From positions 97,536 through 161,535 of the forward strand of contig JAAEZZ010000010.1 in NCBI GenBank assembly GCA_018222605.1: a stretch of DNA of 64,000 nucleotides, written 5' to 3'. Both the position numbers and the translations under genes were made by a program. Below are positions 43,893 to 51,279 of the stretch, one piece after another. The notes below the pieces were generated by a model. That model saw only the letters and a list, made by a program, of their open reading frames with translations, searched no databases and was not told the DNA's origin. The stretch's first letter is position 1. Each line of letters starts with the position of its first letter. The stretch comes from Alphaproteobacteria bacterium. GTDB taxonomy: Bacteria; Pseudomonadota; Alphaproteobacteria; Caulobacterales; Hyphomonadaceae.

Positions 43893-44534
43893 TTGAAACA
43901 GCTGTCGGATTCAGAAGCTTATTCACCTGCGCTTCGCCCACACTTTGCTGTGGCAGATGGTATTGCCGCCGTTTTCGCTCCCTATGCAGAGGTTGCCGTG
44001 CATGACCTTGCGACTGAAAGCATTGCGCATATTTCAAACCCAATTTCCCGGAGAACTCCCGGTGATCCATCGCAACTTGAGGACATAGAGTTTGACGTAT
44101 CTCAGGAGTTGGTCGGTCCCTATGAGAAAACGAATTGGGATGGACGCCGCTTGAAATGCATCTCGATCGTCCTGACCGATCAACAAAAGGCGGTAGGTCT
44201 ATTCTGCATAAATGTTGATATCAGTCAGTTTGATAAGATACGTATCGCGCTGGATGGCTTCCTTGGCGCAAAGCCCAGAACAGACGATGTGCAAGCTCTA
44301 TTCATCAATGACTGGCATGAACGCATAAACGAATTTATTGCTCACTGGTGTTCAGAGAATGATGTTCGGATCGCAGATATTGATCGCCCCGCGCGTCGGA
44401 AACTCATCCTCGCACTGAAAGAAAGCGGTGCCCTGGAACAACGGCGCGCACCCGCATATATTGCGCGCATACTGAGCGTAAGCCGCGCAACAATATACAA
44501 TGAGCTTGCTGCTATCAAACAAGAGCAAAACTAA
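43893..44534 (+). CDS. YheO-type PAS/helix-turn-helix regulator
   Basis: 213 residues, probably from TTG at 43893 with GGAGAG 4 nt upstream; TTG at 43881 overlaps that site. The YheO-like PAS domain occupies residues 10-120 (FAVADGIAAVFAPYAEVAVHDLA, KCISIVLTDQQKAVGLFCINVD) and a C-terminal helix-turn-helix follows (YIARILSVSRATIYNELA). It is divergent from the dehydratase and 3 bp upstream of the cyclodeaminase-family gene, a typical position for a local regulator. A weak palindrome AATTC-N7-GAATT lies between the divergent starts (43850-43866). Confidence 0.88.
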   Translation: MKQLSDSEAYSPALRPHFAVADGIAAVFAPYAEVAVHDLATESIAHISNPISRRTPGDPSQLEDIEFDVSQELVGPYEKTNWDGRRLKCISIVLTDQQKAVGLFCINVDISQFDKIRIALDGFLGAKPRTDDVQALFINDWHERINEFIAHWCSENDVRIADIDRPARRKLILALKESGALEQRRAPAYIARILSVSRATIYNELAAIKQEQN

Positions 44535-44537
44535 ACC

Positions 44538-45491
44538 ATGCAAGTCCATGATAAGAACCGCATCCTGAAAGCCGTAGATGCATCTCTAGCCATTAAAGTG
44601 ATTGAGTCGTCATTTTGTGAGTACTCCTTGGGGAATGTTCAATCCGGCGCGGTTGCTCACTTGCGGTTCGAGGCACCGCCAGGCGATTTCCACGTAAAAT
44701 CAGCGCACATTGGCAAAGCGCCCTATTTCGTGGTCAAAATGGCTGGCAATTTTTACAAGAATCCGGAGAGAGGATTAGCGTCAAGCAACGGCGTGATGAT
44801 GGCCTTCGACGCGAATACCGGACATACGGTCTGTCTTCTCGCAGATGATGGCGCCCTGACGGATTTGCGAACGGCTGTTGCAGGCACCATCGCATCCCGC
44901 CTGATTGCCCCTACCCCCATTCATACTTTGGGAATTGTCGGCGCAGGTACGCAAGCAAAGTTACACGCAATCTGGGTCTCCCAGCACCTCGGAATTAAAC
45001 ATGTGCAGATCTGGGCACGTCACCCTGAACGCGCCCAGAAATTGGCGCAAGATCTGGAAGACTACCCAATTTCGGCAACAGTTCAGACAGACCTTTCAGT
45101 CCTATCGAGAGAGTGCGATCTCATCGTCACAACAACACCCTCTAAAAATCCTCTGATTACGCGCGATATGATCCGCCCCGGCCTGCGCATTGTCGCAATC
45201 GGCGCGGACTCTCCCGGCAAGACCGAAATTGCAAAAGATGTGATGATCGCAGCCGATTTGATTTTGACAGATTCGACACAACAATGTCTAGCATACGGAG
45301 AATGCGTAGCGATCGCCCCGTCAGCCCAGGCCGGCACATCATCGATCATCGAGATTGGCGAGGTACTGCTCGGCCAACAAGAAGTACATCTCCCAGAAGA
45401 TTCAATTGCAATTGCGGACCTCACGGGTCTCGGCGCACAAGATGCCGCAATCGCTGAACTTGCAATCAAAGAGATATTAGCGGCTGGCTGA
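44538..45491 (+). CDS. Ornithine cyclodeaminase/mu-crystallin-family enzyme
   Basis: 317 residues. The Rossmann motif GIVGAGTQAKLHA (about 135-147) and upstream GALTDLRTAVAGTIASRLIAP are the family signature; GADSPGKTEIAKDV is the second core block. The family includes ornithine cyclodeaminase, alanine dehydrogenase, ketimine and iminosuccinate reductases. Paired with a PLP dehydratase, an imine-reducing role that yields an amino acid is the best inference. ATG starts 3 bp after the YheO-type gene stop. An IS6 relic begins 9 bp beyond its own stop. Confidence 0.9.
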   Translation: MQVHDKNRILKAVDASLAIKVIESSFCEYSLGNVQSGAVAHLRFEAPPGDFHVKSAHIGKAPYFVVKMAGNFYKNPERGLASSNGVMMAFDANTGHTVCLLADDGALTDLRTAVAGTIASRLIAPTPIHTLGIVGAGTQAKLHAIWVSQHLGIKHVQIWARHPERAQKLAQDLEDYPISATVQTDLSVLSRECDLIVTTTPSKNPLITRDMIRPGLRIVAIGADSPGKTEIAKDVMIAADLILTDSTQQCLAYGECVAIAPSAQAGTSSIIEIGEVLLGQQEVHLPEDSIAIADLTGLGAQDAAIAELAIKEILAAG

Positions 45492-45499
45492 CTACCAGC

Positions 45500-46252
45500 G
45501 GTGCTGTCAAAGGAATATGAACCAGTCTCCGTTTTGAGACCGAGCAGGTGCTAGGCGACGAGAAGGTCGCGCCATCCGCAAAGGGCAATGTCTCGTTTCT
45601 CTTTAAATCGAACTCGGGAGTTTATATGCCTATCGAAGTTCAAGTGATTGTACACTGAGGAATGGATTGAGACGACTTTCTGTAGACTTCGCATGCGCCG
45701 GAAACGCGACATCGCCTACTCTCGCCTTTGGAAAGATAAGTGTGAATTTTCTACCCGGTTATTAACATGCCGCCCTGTTTCCTGGCGCGTCTCATTCCCG
45801 ATAGCCTTCATGCAGCATGACACGAGGGGCATTTATCCGTCACCACGACTGGGGGGGGTGCCGTATCTCTTGATTGCTTTCTTGAGGAATTTCAAAGCGG
45901 CGGCCGCCAGAGATGATGTCTCTCGCCTGTGATTTTGAAGAAGATTTCGTCCAGGTGCCACTGCCATTGCGGCGATTTCCTTATTCTTCCAGACCGACAT
46001 CTGCGAATCTTTTGCGCAATATGAGTGCCGAAACGGTCGACCTAATGTCGGACCGTTAAATGACATACTTCGATGCCGCGTTCGTGAAGCAGGTCTTCGG
46101 CACTGTGCAACGACAGCGGAGATCGGATCTACATTATCACCGTTAGCTGAATGATCTCGGGAGATGTCTTGAAATAGCGGAATGGCTTCTGGCTCATTTA
46201 TGAAGCTTAAGCATCCAGGATGCACCTTATCAAGGCAGGTTAATTTGACATT
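45500..46252 (-). mobile_element. IS6-family element, pseudogene (relic B, most complete)
   Basis: Reading the minus strand from 46197, a broken transposase is recognisable almost end to end: PFRYFKTSPEIIQLTV, a stop, AEDLLHERGIEVCHLTV, a stop, WHLDEIFFKITGERHHLWR, then in another frame AALKFLKKAIKRYGTP, and further NRVENSHLSFQRRE, MSRFRRMRSLQKVVSIHSS and VYNHLNFDRH. These are the IS6 helix-turn-helix, catalytic core and C-terminus in order. At least two stops, frameshifts and some loss are present, so it is inactive. Ends resemble each other poorly (CTGTCAAAGG at 45503-45512, AATTTGACATT inverted near 46241-46251). It separates the cyclodeaminase gene from the E1/E2 operon. Confidence 0.85.
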
Positions 46253-46313
46253 TCCACCGAAGTTCAAAGTCAGTTCGTTCCTAGTATAGCAGCCACGCTG
46301 GTGGTGAGGGATT

Positions 46314-47327
46314 GTGAGCAAAACATTCTGCGTGGAGGACGCATTGAAACTGACACGGACCCAAAAACTCTGGATGTTCGAAAAGATGGTTGAGAGCCGT
46401 CACTTCGAAAACCTCATCAAGCCAGCCTATTTCGAAGGCAAGCAACCTGTCTTCAACATGGCGAAAGGCCCTTTGCCGGGAGAAATGCATCTTTCGGATG
46501 GACAAGAGCCCTGCGCAGTAGGCGTCTGCGCGCACCTGCGCCCTTGCGATGCTGTCACTGCAACACATCGCCCGCATCACATCGCGATCGCCAAAGGCGT
46601 AAACCTTGAGGCTATGGCTTCAGAGATTTTCGGTCGCGCCAATGGCCTCTCTGGAGGGCGCGGCGGCCACATGCACCTGTTCGATAAGGACGTAAATTTC
46701 TGCTGCTCTGGAATTATCGCCCAAGGTATGGGGCCGGCCGTTGGAGCAGCCATGGCAGCCAAGCTTCGCGGAAAGGATGATGTTGCCGTTGCCTTCATTG
46801 GCGAAGGGGCCGCCAATCAGGGCGCATTTCATGAAACCCTAAATTTGGCGAGCGTGTGGAATGCACCCGTTGTGTTTGTCGTAGAAGACAATGCGTATGG
46901 CATTTCCGTTTCCAAACGTTCCGCAACGGCGATTGAGCGCAATGCCGATCGTGCCTGTGCCTATGGGATGCCCGGCATATTTGTTCCAGGAAATGACCCA
47001 GACAGGGTATTCGAGGCCGCCAGAGACGCGATCGCCAGAGCACGCTCCGGACAAGGGCCAAGTCTTATCGAGATTGAGACAATCCGTTTGGAAGGACATT
47101 TCATGGGTGACGCTGAAAGCTATCGACCGGAGGGGGAGAAAGATGCACTGCTCACACGTGACCCAATCACCCTCTACAGAACGCGATTGGAGAATGAAGG
47201 CGTAACTCCGAGTACACTCGATGTCATCGAGGCGACGGCAAAGGACCGTATTACCGCAGCTTTTGCTCATGCGCGTCAGTCTCCCGCCCCTTCCCCAGAA
47301 GATGCCTTCACCACCGTCTTTGCGTAA
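46314..47327 (+). CDS. 2-oxoacid (acetoin/pyruvate-type) dehydrogenase E1 alpha
   Basis: 337 residues from GTG at 46314 with GAGGG just upstream. The thiamine diphosphate motif is clear (FIGEGAANQGAFHETLNLAS...VVEDN, about residues 161-193), and RGGHMHLFDKDVN and the phosphorylation-loop region RLEGHFMGDAESYRPEGE match AcoA/PdhA-type E1 alpha chains. With the beta chain it decarboxylates a 2-oxoacid or cleaves an acetoin-like ketone and transfers the acyl unit to lipoyl. It heads a five-gene operon. Substrate not readable. Confidence 0.92.
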   Translation: MSKTFCVEDALKLTRTQKLWMFEKMVESRHFENLIKPAYFEGKQPVFNMAKGPLPGEMHLSDGQEPCAVGVCAHLRPCDAVTATHRPHHIAIAKGVNLEAMASEIFGRANGLSGGRGGHMHLFDKDVNFCCSGIIAQGMGPAVGAAMAAKLRGKDDVAVAFIGEGAANQGAFHETLNLASVWNAPVVFVVEDNAYGISVSKRSATAIERNADRACAYGMPGIFVPGNDPDRVFEAARDAIARARSGQGPSLIEIETIRLEGHFMGDAESYRPEGEKDALLTRDPITLYRTRLENEGVTPSTLDVIEATAKDRITAAFAHARQSPAPSPEDAFTTVFA

Positions 47328-47339
47328 GGATCAGAACAT

Positions 47340-48365
47340 ATGGAAAAGAAACGCAAGCTGACAATCGCAAAGGCCATGTCCGAAGCAATTGCACTCGAGA
47401 TGCGAACAAGTCCCGACGTCCTGGTCATGGGCGAGGATATCGCGAAGATGGGCGGTGTATTTGGAAATACACAAGGCCTGCTGGACGAGTTCGGCCCTGA
47501 CCGGGTACGCGACACGCCAATATCCGAAACAGCCTTTATCGGAACCGCAGTAGGAATGGCGGCCGCCGGCATGAAACCTGTTGTAGAGTTGATGTTTGTA
47601 GACTTCTTCGGGGTCTGCATGGATGCGATATACAATTTGGCCGCAAAACAGAGCTACTTCTCAGGTGGCAATGTAACCTGCCCCATGGTGCTGATGACAT
47701 CAGTGGGCGGCGGCTATGGTGATGCCGGACAGCACTCACAAACTCTATATGCCACTTTCGGACACCTGCCTGGTATGAAGGTTGTGATGCCGTCCAACGC
47801 CTATGACGCAAAAGGCATGCTGGCAGCAGCCATAAATGATCCAAACCCGGTAATCTTTATGTATCACAAGGCCCTCCAGGGTATGGGCTGGCTCGGCACG
47901 GTTCAGCGCTCAATCGTACATGTCCCCGAAGAACATTACACCGTGCCATTGGACAAGGCGCATATCGTACGCGAAGGTCAGGACATAACGCTCGTCGGCC
48001 TCGGCCATACAGTTCATTTGGCGCTGGATGCGGCGGCCACACTCGAAAGCCAAGGTATAGACGCCGAAGTCATCGACTTGCGCAGCATCGCCCCCCTTGA
48101 TCGAGACACTATCCTTGCCTCAGTTAAAAAGACTGGGACCCTGATAAGCGTGGATGATGACTATCATTCCTATGGCGTCGGCGCCGAGATTTTGGCCAGT
48201 ATCGCCGAACAGGAAAACCTCCAGCTGAAGGCCGCCCCTAAACGAATTTCTTACCCTGATATTCCCGTTCCCTTTGCGCCCGAAATGGAGCATCATGTGT
48301 TACCCAACGCCAATAAAATCGTATCAGCAGCTCAGCGTATACTGAAGGTTGGTGAGCATGTCTGA
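47340..48365 (+). CDS. 2-oxoacid (acetoin/pyruvate-type) dehydrogenase E1 beta
   Basis: 341 residues; ATG at 47340, 12 bp after the alpha stop. Transketolase-like pyrimidine domain (MGEDIAKMGGVFGNTQGLLDEFG, DTPISETAFIGTAVGMAAAGMKPVVELMF) and C-terminal domain (EVIDLRSIAPLDRDTILASVKKTG) match AcoB/PdhB. It completes the alpha2beta2 E1. Its last codons overlap the lipoyl-domain gene by 8 bp, indicating coupled translation. Confidence 0.93.
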   Translation: MEKKRKLTIAKAMSEAIALEMRTSPDVLVMGEDIAKMGGVFGNTQGLLDEFGPDRVRDTPISETAFIGTAVGMAAAGMKPVVELMFVDFFGVCMDAIYNLAAKQSYFSGGNVTCPMVLMTSVGGGYGDAGQHSQTLYATFGHLPGMKVVMPSNAYDAKGMLAAAINDPNPVIFMYHKALQGMGWLGTVQRSIVHVPEEHYTVPLDKAHIVREGQDITLVGLGHTVHLALDAAATLESQGIDAEVIDLRSIAPLDRDTILASVKKTGTLISVDDDYHSYGVGAEILASIAEQENLQLKAAPKRISYPDIPVPFAPEMEHHVLPNANKIVSAAQRILKVGEHV

Positions 48366-48591
48366 GATCCGTATTCCGCAAGATTGCTGGGACGATGATA
48401 GCGAAGGCGCCATCTCCACTTGGTTCTATGATGATGGAGATAAGGTCTCCGCTGGAGATGTCATCTGTGAAGTAATGAACGAGAAAGTTTCTACGGAAAT
48501 CACAGCTCCGGTTGACGGAGTCCTGGAAATCAAAGTCGCAGCAGAATCCCCAGTGAAGAAGGGCGCATTGATCGCCACGATTGTCAGCTGA
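48358..48591 (+). CDS. Stand-alone lipoyl-domain protein
   Basis: 77 residues from ATG at 48358. The whole protein is one lipoyl domain: the flattened beta-barrel halves surround VMNEKVSTEITAP with the modified Lys (near residue 41), and PVDGVLEIKVAAESPVKKGALIATI closes it. In normal complexes this domain is fused to the E2 core through a linker and a peripheral-subunit-binding domain; here it ends without linker and the E2 core is the next gene, one base later. It must therefore work as a diffusible swinging arm between E1, E2 and E3. Confidence 0.92.
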   Translation: MSEIRIPQDCWDDDSEGAISTWFYDDGDKVSAGDVICEVMNEKVSTEITAPVDGVLEIKVAAESPVKKGALIATIVS

Positions 48592-48592
48592 A

Positions 48593-49282
48593 ATGGCGGA
48601 GCATCAAATTGATACACCCCAGCGCCTGAGCGGCGTACGCAAGGTCATTGCCCAGCGCATGCTGGCCTCCTTGCAGGGAGCCGCGCAGCTAACTTATCAT
48701 GGCGATGCTGATATCAGTGCGCTTATGACGAAGCGTAAGGCGTGGAAGGCGGCAGGTCACAAAATCAGTCTTGAAGACTGCCTTATTTATGCACTTGCAA
48801 ATACCCTGAAAGCCTTTCCAGACTTCAATGGCATCGCAGATGAAGAAAGCTTCACCCAGCATTCCAGCATCGATCTTTCGCTGGCGATATCAACATCGTC
48901 GGGCCTTATGACACCCGTCCTGAGAGACATCTGTTCGATGTCTGTCCTGGACTTGGCCAATGCAAGGCGGGATCTGGTTTCGCGGGCCCTTTCAGGGAAG
49001 CTGGCGGTCTCAGAGATGAAGGGTGGCAGCTTCACGCTGTCTAATCTAGGCCACACACGTGTACGGTATTTCACTCCCATCCTGAATGCAGGCCAGCTTG
49101 CCCTGCTTGGCGTCGGGCGGTTGGACGAAGTTGCAGAATTTGATAAGGCAGGTCATCTCAGACCTGTTCGTAAACTCCCCCTGTCCCTGACTGCGGACCA
49201 TCGTATTATTGACGGTGAACCTGCCGGGAAATTTCTAAATGAGCTATGCGAACAGCTTGAAAACTTCCGTGTCGAGCCCTGA
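48593..49282 (+). CDS. E2 acyltransferase catalytic domain without lipoyl domain
   Basis: 229 residues from ATG at 48593 (TTG at 48581 is an alternative). The sequence begins directly at the E2 core (RLSGVRKVIAQRMLASLQGAAQLTYHGDADISAL) and ends with SLTADHRIIDGEPAGKFL, which contains the catalytic His and Asp-Gly of the HxxxDG motif. Residues between carry GGSFTLSNLGHTRVRYFTPILNAGQLALLGVG. No lipoyl or E1/E3-binding domain is present, so it depends on the separate lipoyl protein encoded just upstream. The gene end overlaps the next gene by 44 bp. Confidence 0.93.
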   Translation: MAEHQIDTPQRLSGVRKVIAQRMLASLQGAAQLTYHGDADISALMTKRKAWKAAGHKISLEDCLIYALANTLKAFPDFNGIADEESFTQHSSIDLSLAISTSSGLMTPVLRDICSMSVLDLANARRDLVSRALSGKLAVSEMKGGSFTLSNLGHTRVRYFTPILNAGQLALLGVGRLDEVAEFDKAGHLRPVRKLPLSLTADHRIIDGEPAGKFLNELCEQLENFRVEP

Positions 49283-49982
49283 TAATTCTTTTGTCCTTCA
49301 CTTTGATGAGGCAGGTGGACTCGATTATGAAGCGGCAAGATTTGAAGCTGTGTCATCCATGGCTGCGGCCACCCAGCAATTGCATTTTTGGCAACAAGCG
49401 AGATGTCTGGTGGTGCCGCGTGCCTACTCCCAGCGTAGGGGGATTGAGGCCGCCGTTGAAGATGCCGCTGACTTGGGCTGGCCTGTCTTTTTCCGCGCCT
49501 CTGGGGGCTCGTGTGTCTTTCATGGTGAGAATGTGCTGTGCATAACTCAACTGGTATGTGAACCATGCGGATCAACCGACCTCAATGATACCTACCGCCG
49601 TTTCACCACAGACTTGCTTGCGGCAGTATCAGCCCTCGGAATATCAGCTGGACATATCGGTGTGGCACCGAATGCTCCCTGTGACGGCCGGTTCAATATT
49701 CTGGTAAATGGACGAAAACTTGCTGGAACTGCTATGCGCAGGCGGACCGTTTCAGGTATGGACACAAGCTTGGTTCATGCCTGTCTATGGCTTCGTGGCC
49801 CTTTTACCTCTGCGCTAAATGCTATTGAAGCATTTGAAACACGACTCGGAATAGGAAATTCCTATCCACCAGCCGCCTGCATATCTCTGGCAGAGGCTAC
49901 AGGTCGAAACAATGATGCATCAGACCTGCTAGCCAAAGACTGGGCATGTGCAATGCAAAGTTTGGTTCACACTACATACTGA
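49239..49982 (+). CDS. Lipoate-protein ligase A/B-family protein
   Basis: 247 residues from ATG at 49239, overlapping the E2 gene by 44 bp. The lipoyl/biotinyl ligase fold is indicated by VFFRASGGSCVFHGENVLCIT (the SGG-x-x-V-x-H loop, near residue 88) and NGRKLAGTAMRR, which carries the Lys expected to contact the lipoyl-adenylate. Its coupling to a lipoyl-domain gene suggests that it loads lipoate or octanoate onto that one protein. It is unusually diverged from housekeeping LplA/LipB and converges with the SDR gene, overlapping it by 11 bp at the 3' ends. Confidence 0.8.
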   Translation: MSYANSLKTSVSSPDNSFVLHFDEAGGLDYEAARFEAVSSMAAATQQLHFWQQARCLVVPRAYSQRRGIEAAVEDAADLGWPVFFRASGGSCVFHGENVLCITQLVCEPCGSTDLNDTYRRFTTDLLAAVSALGISAGHIGVAPNAPCDGRFNILVNGRKLAGTAMRRRTVSGMDTSLVHACLWLRGPFTSALNAIEAFETRLGIGNSYPPAACISLAEATGRNNDASDLLAKDWACAMQSLVHTTY

Positions 49983-50742
49983 GCAGACTTGTAAACCCTC
50001 CGTCCACCACGAGAGACTGACCCGTCACATAACTAGCCTCGTCACTTGCCAGAAACAGCATGGCACGTGCAATGTCTTCCGGTTCGCCAACGCGTTTCAT
50101 CGCGACGGTTTGTGAAAGTGTGGAGCGTAGCTCAGCCTGATGACCAGGCGCCAGCCCCTCTTCGGCCCGCTGCAGCATCGGCGTATCAATCAGGCCGGGA
50201 TGAACTGTATTTACACGAATATCGTATTTTGCAAGATCATTGGCCGCTGCGCGCGCCAGACCAATAACGGCCATCTTGCTGGTCGTGTAAGGGCTGGTAT
50301 TTTCGAAAGCACGTAATCCATTTACGGATGACGTAATCACCACACTGCCGCCGCGATCTTTCATCGCTGCCCCGAAGACCTGGATCCCTTCGAATACAGC
50401 ACGGACATTTACGCCAAGCACTTGATCGAAATCAACTGGGGCAATCTCAAGGATAGGTGCCATCGGCCCATCAATGCCAGCGTTAAGGAGGACCATATCT
50501 AGCCCCCCCAATTCGTTTTTGGCGCGTTCAGCCAGACGTTCCAACAAGGCCCGGTCAGTTACATCACCAGCTTCATAGACAAATCTTTCGCCCAGTTTAC
50601 CGGAAAGCTCTGCAAGGCCCTCATGATTCATGTCGACACCGATAACTGTCGCACCTGAATCGGCAAAGAGTCTCGCAGCAGCAGCCCCGATCCCACTTGC
50701 CGCGCCTGTTATGATTGCTGTTTTGCCAGTTAGATCTGTCAT
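49972..50742 (-). CDS. Short-chain dehydrogenase/reductase
   Basis: 256 residues from ATG at 50742 (GTG at 50745 is also in frame). Classical SDR: TGAASGIGAAAAR (NAD site), NAG in LLNAGIDG, catalytic Ser in VITSSVNG and YTTSK (Tyr and Lys), closing DGGFTSLLSM. It oxidises or reduces an alcohol/ketone. It follows the cupin gene past a strong terminator hairpin, so it has its own promoter or depends on read-through. Confidence 0.93.
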   Translation of the reverse strand: MTDLTGKTAIITGAASGIGAAAARLFADSGATVIGVDMNHEGLAELSGKLGERFVYEAGDVTDRALLERLAERAKNELGGLDMVLLNAGIDGPMAPILEIAPVDFDQVLGVNVRAVFEGIQVFGAAMKDRGGSVVITSSVNGLRAFENTSPYTTSKMAVIGLARAAANDLAKYDIRVNTVHPGLIDTPMLQRAEEGLAPGHQAELRSTLSQTVAMKRVGEPEDIARAMLFLASDEASYVTGQSLVVDGGFTSLLSM

Positions 50743-50760
50743 CACACTTACTCTGAATTA

Positions 50761-50798
50761 AAAATGGAATGCTGACCCAGTTGAGACATCAGCATTCC
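50761..50798 (-). terminator. Rho-independent terminator after the cupin gene
   Basis: GGAATGCTGA (50766-50775) pairs with TCAGCATTCC (50789-50798), a 10-bp perfect stem with 13-nt loop, followed on the minus strand by ATTTTTAAT. It ends the ligase-receptor-cupin transcript just before the SDR gene. Confidence 0.88.
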
Positions 50799-50826
50799 TT
50801 GAAGTTAGGGAGGAAACGTTTTTTGC

Positions 50827-51255
50827 TCAGGCCTCAACGGTGAAGGACACTGGTTCCATTTTGCCTTCAGCAACATCACTGAGCAGTTTCGCGTCGAGGA
50901 TTTGCGCAATGCCGCCCTTATCATCCGTGAATGCGATCGGGCCGTATCCAATGAATAACAGTTCTGTTTCCATTTCGACATTTGTATCAGCGTGTACCGC
51001 GCCGAGCGGCTCATAGCCCCAGTCCCCGGTTTTCGCGACACCATCTTTGTATTTGAGCTCTCCCTTGAGCATCAGAAACTCACCCGCACCAAGATGATAG
51101 TGGCCAGCGAACTGACCTCCGGCATCCAGTTTCAGAATAATCGAAAACTGTCCGGTCTCGGGACTAACTCGCAACAGGCGATAATATGCCCCATTGCCCA
51201 GGCTGTGCCATGGCAGATCTTTAGGGCAATAAAGCAGTTCTTCTTCTTCGCGCAT
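50827..51255 (-). CDS. Cupin protein, 2,4'-dihydroxyacetophenone-dioxygenase-like
   Basis: 142 residues. Two cupin motifs are visible: AGHYHLGAGEFLMLKGEL (metal His residues and Glu near residues 51-57) and GDWGYEPLGAVHADTNVEMET (His of motif 2). The pattern resembles ChrR-type and 2,4'-dihydroxyacetophenone dioxygenase cupins, which include C-C-bond-cleaving oxygenases acting on hydroxy- or di-ketones. A ketone-splitting oxygenase beside an acetoin-type E1 and an acyl-CoA ligase would be coherent, though a sensor or isomerase role cannot be excluded. Confidence 0.85.
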   Translation of the reverse strand: MREEEELLYCPKDLPWHSLGNGAYYRLLRVSPETGQFSIILKLDAGGQFAGHYHLGAGEFLMLKGELKYKDGVAKTGDWGYEPLGAVHADTNVEMETELLFIGYGPIAFTDDKGGIAQILDAKLLSDVAEGKMEPVSFTVEA

Positions 51256-51279
51256 GACTATATCTCCATGGGTTAAGCG

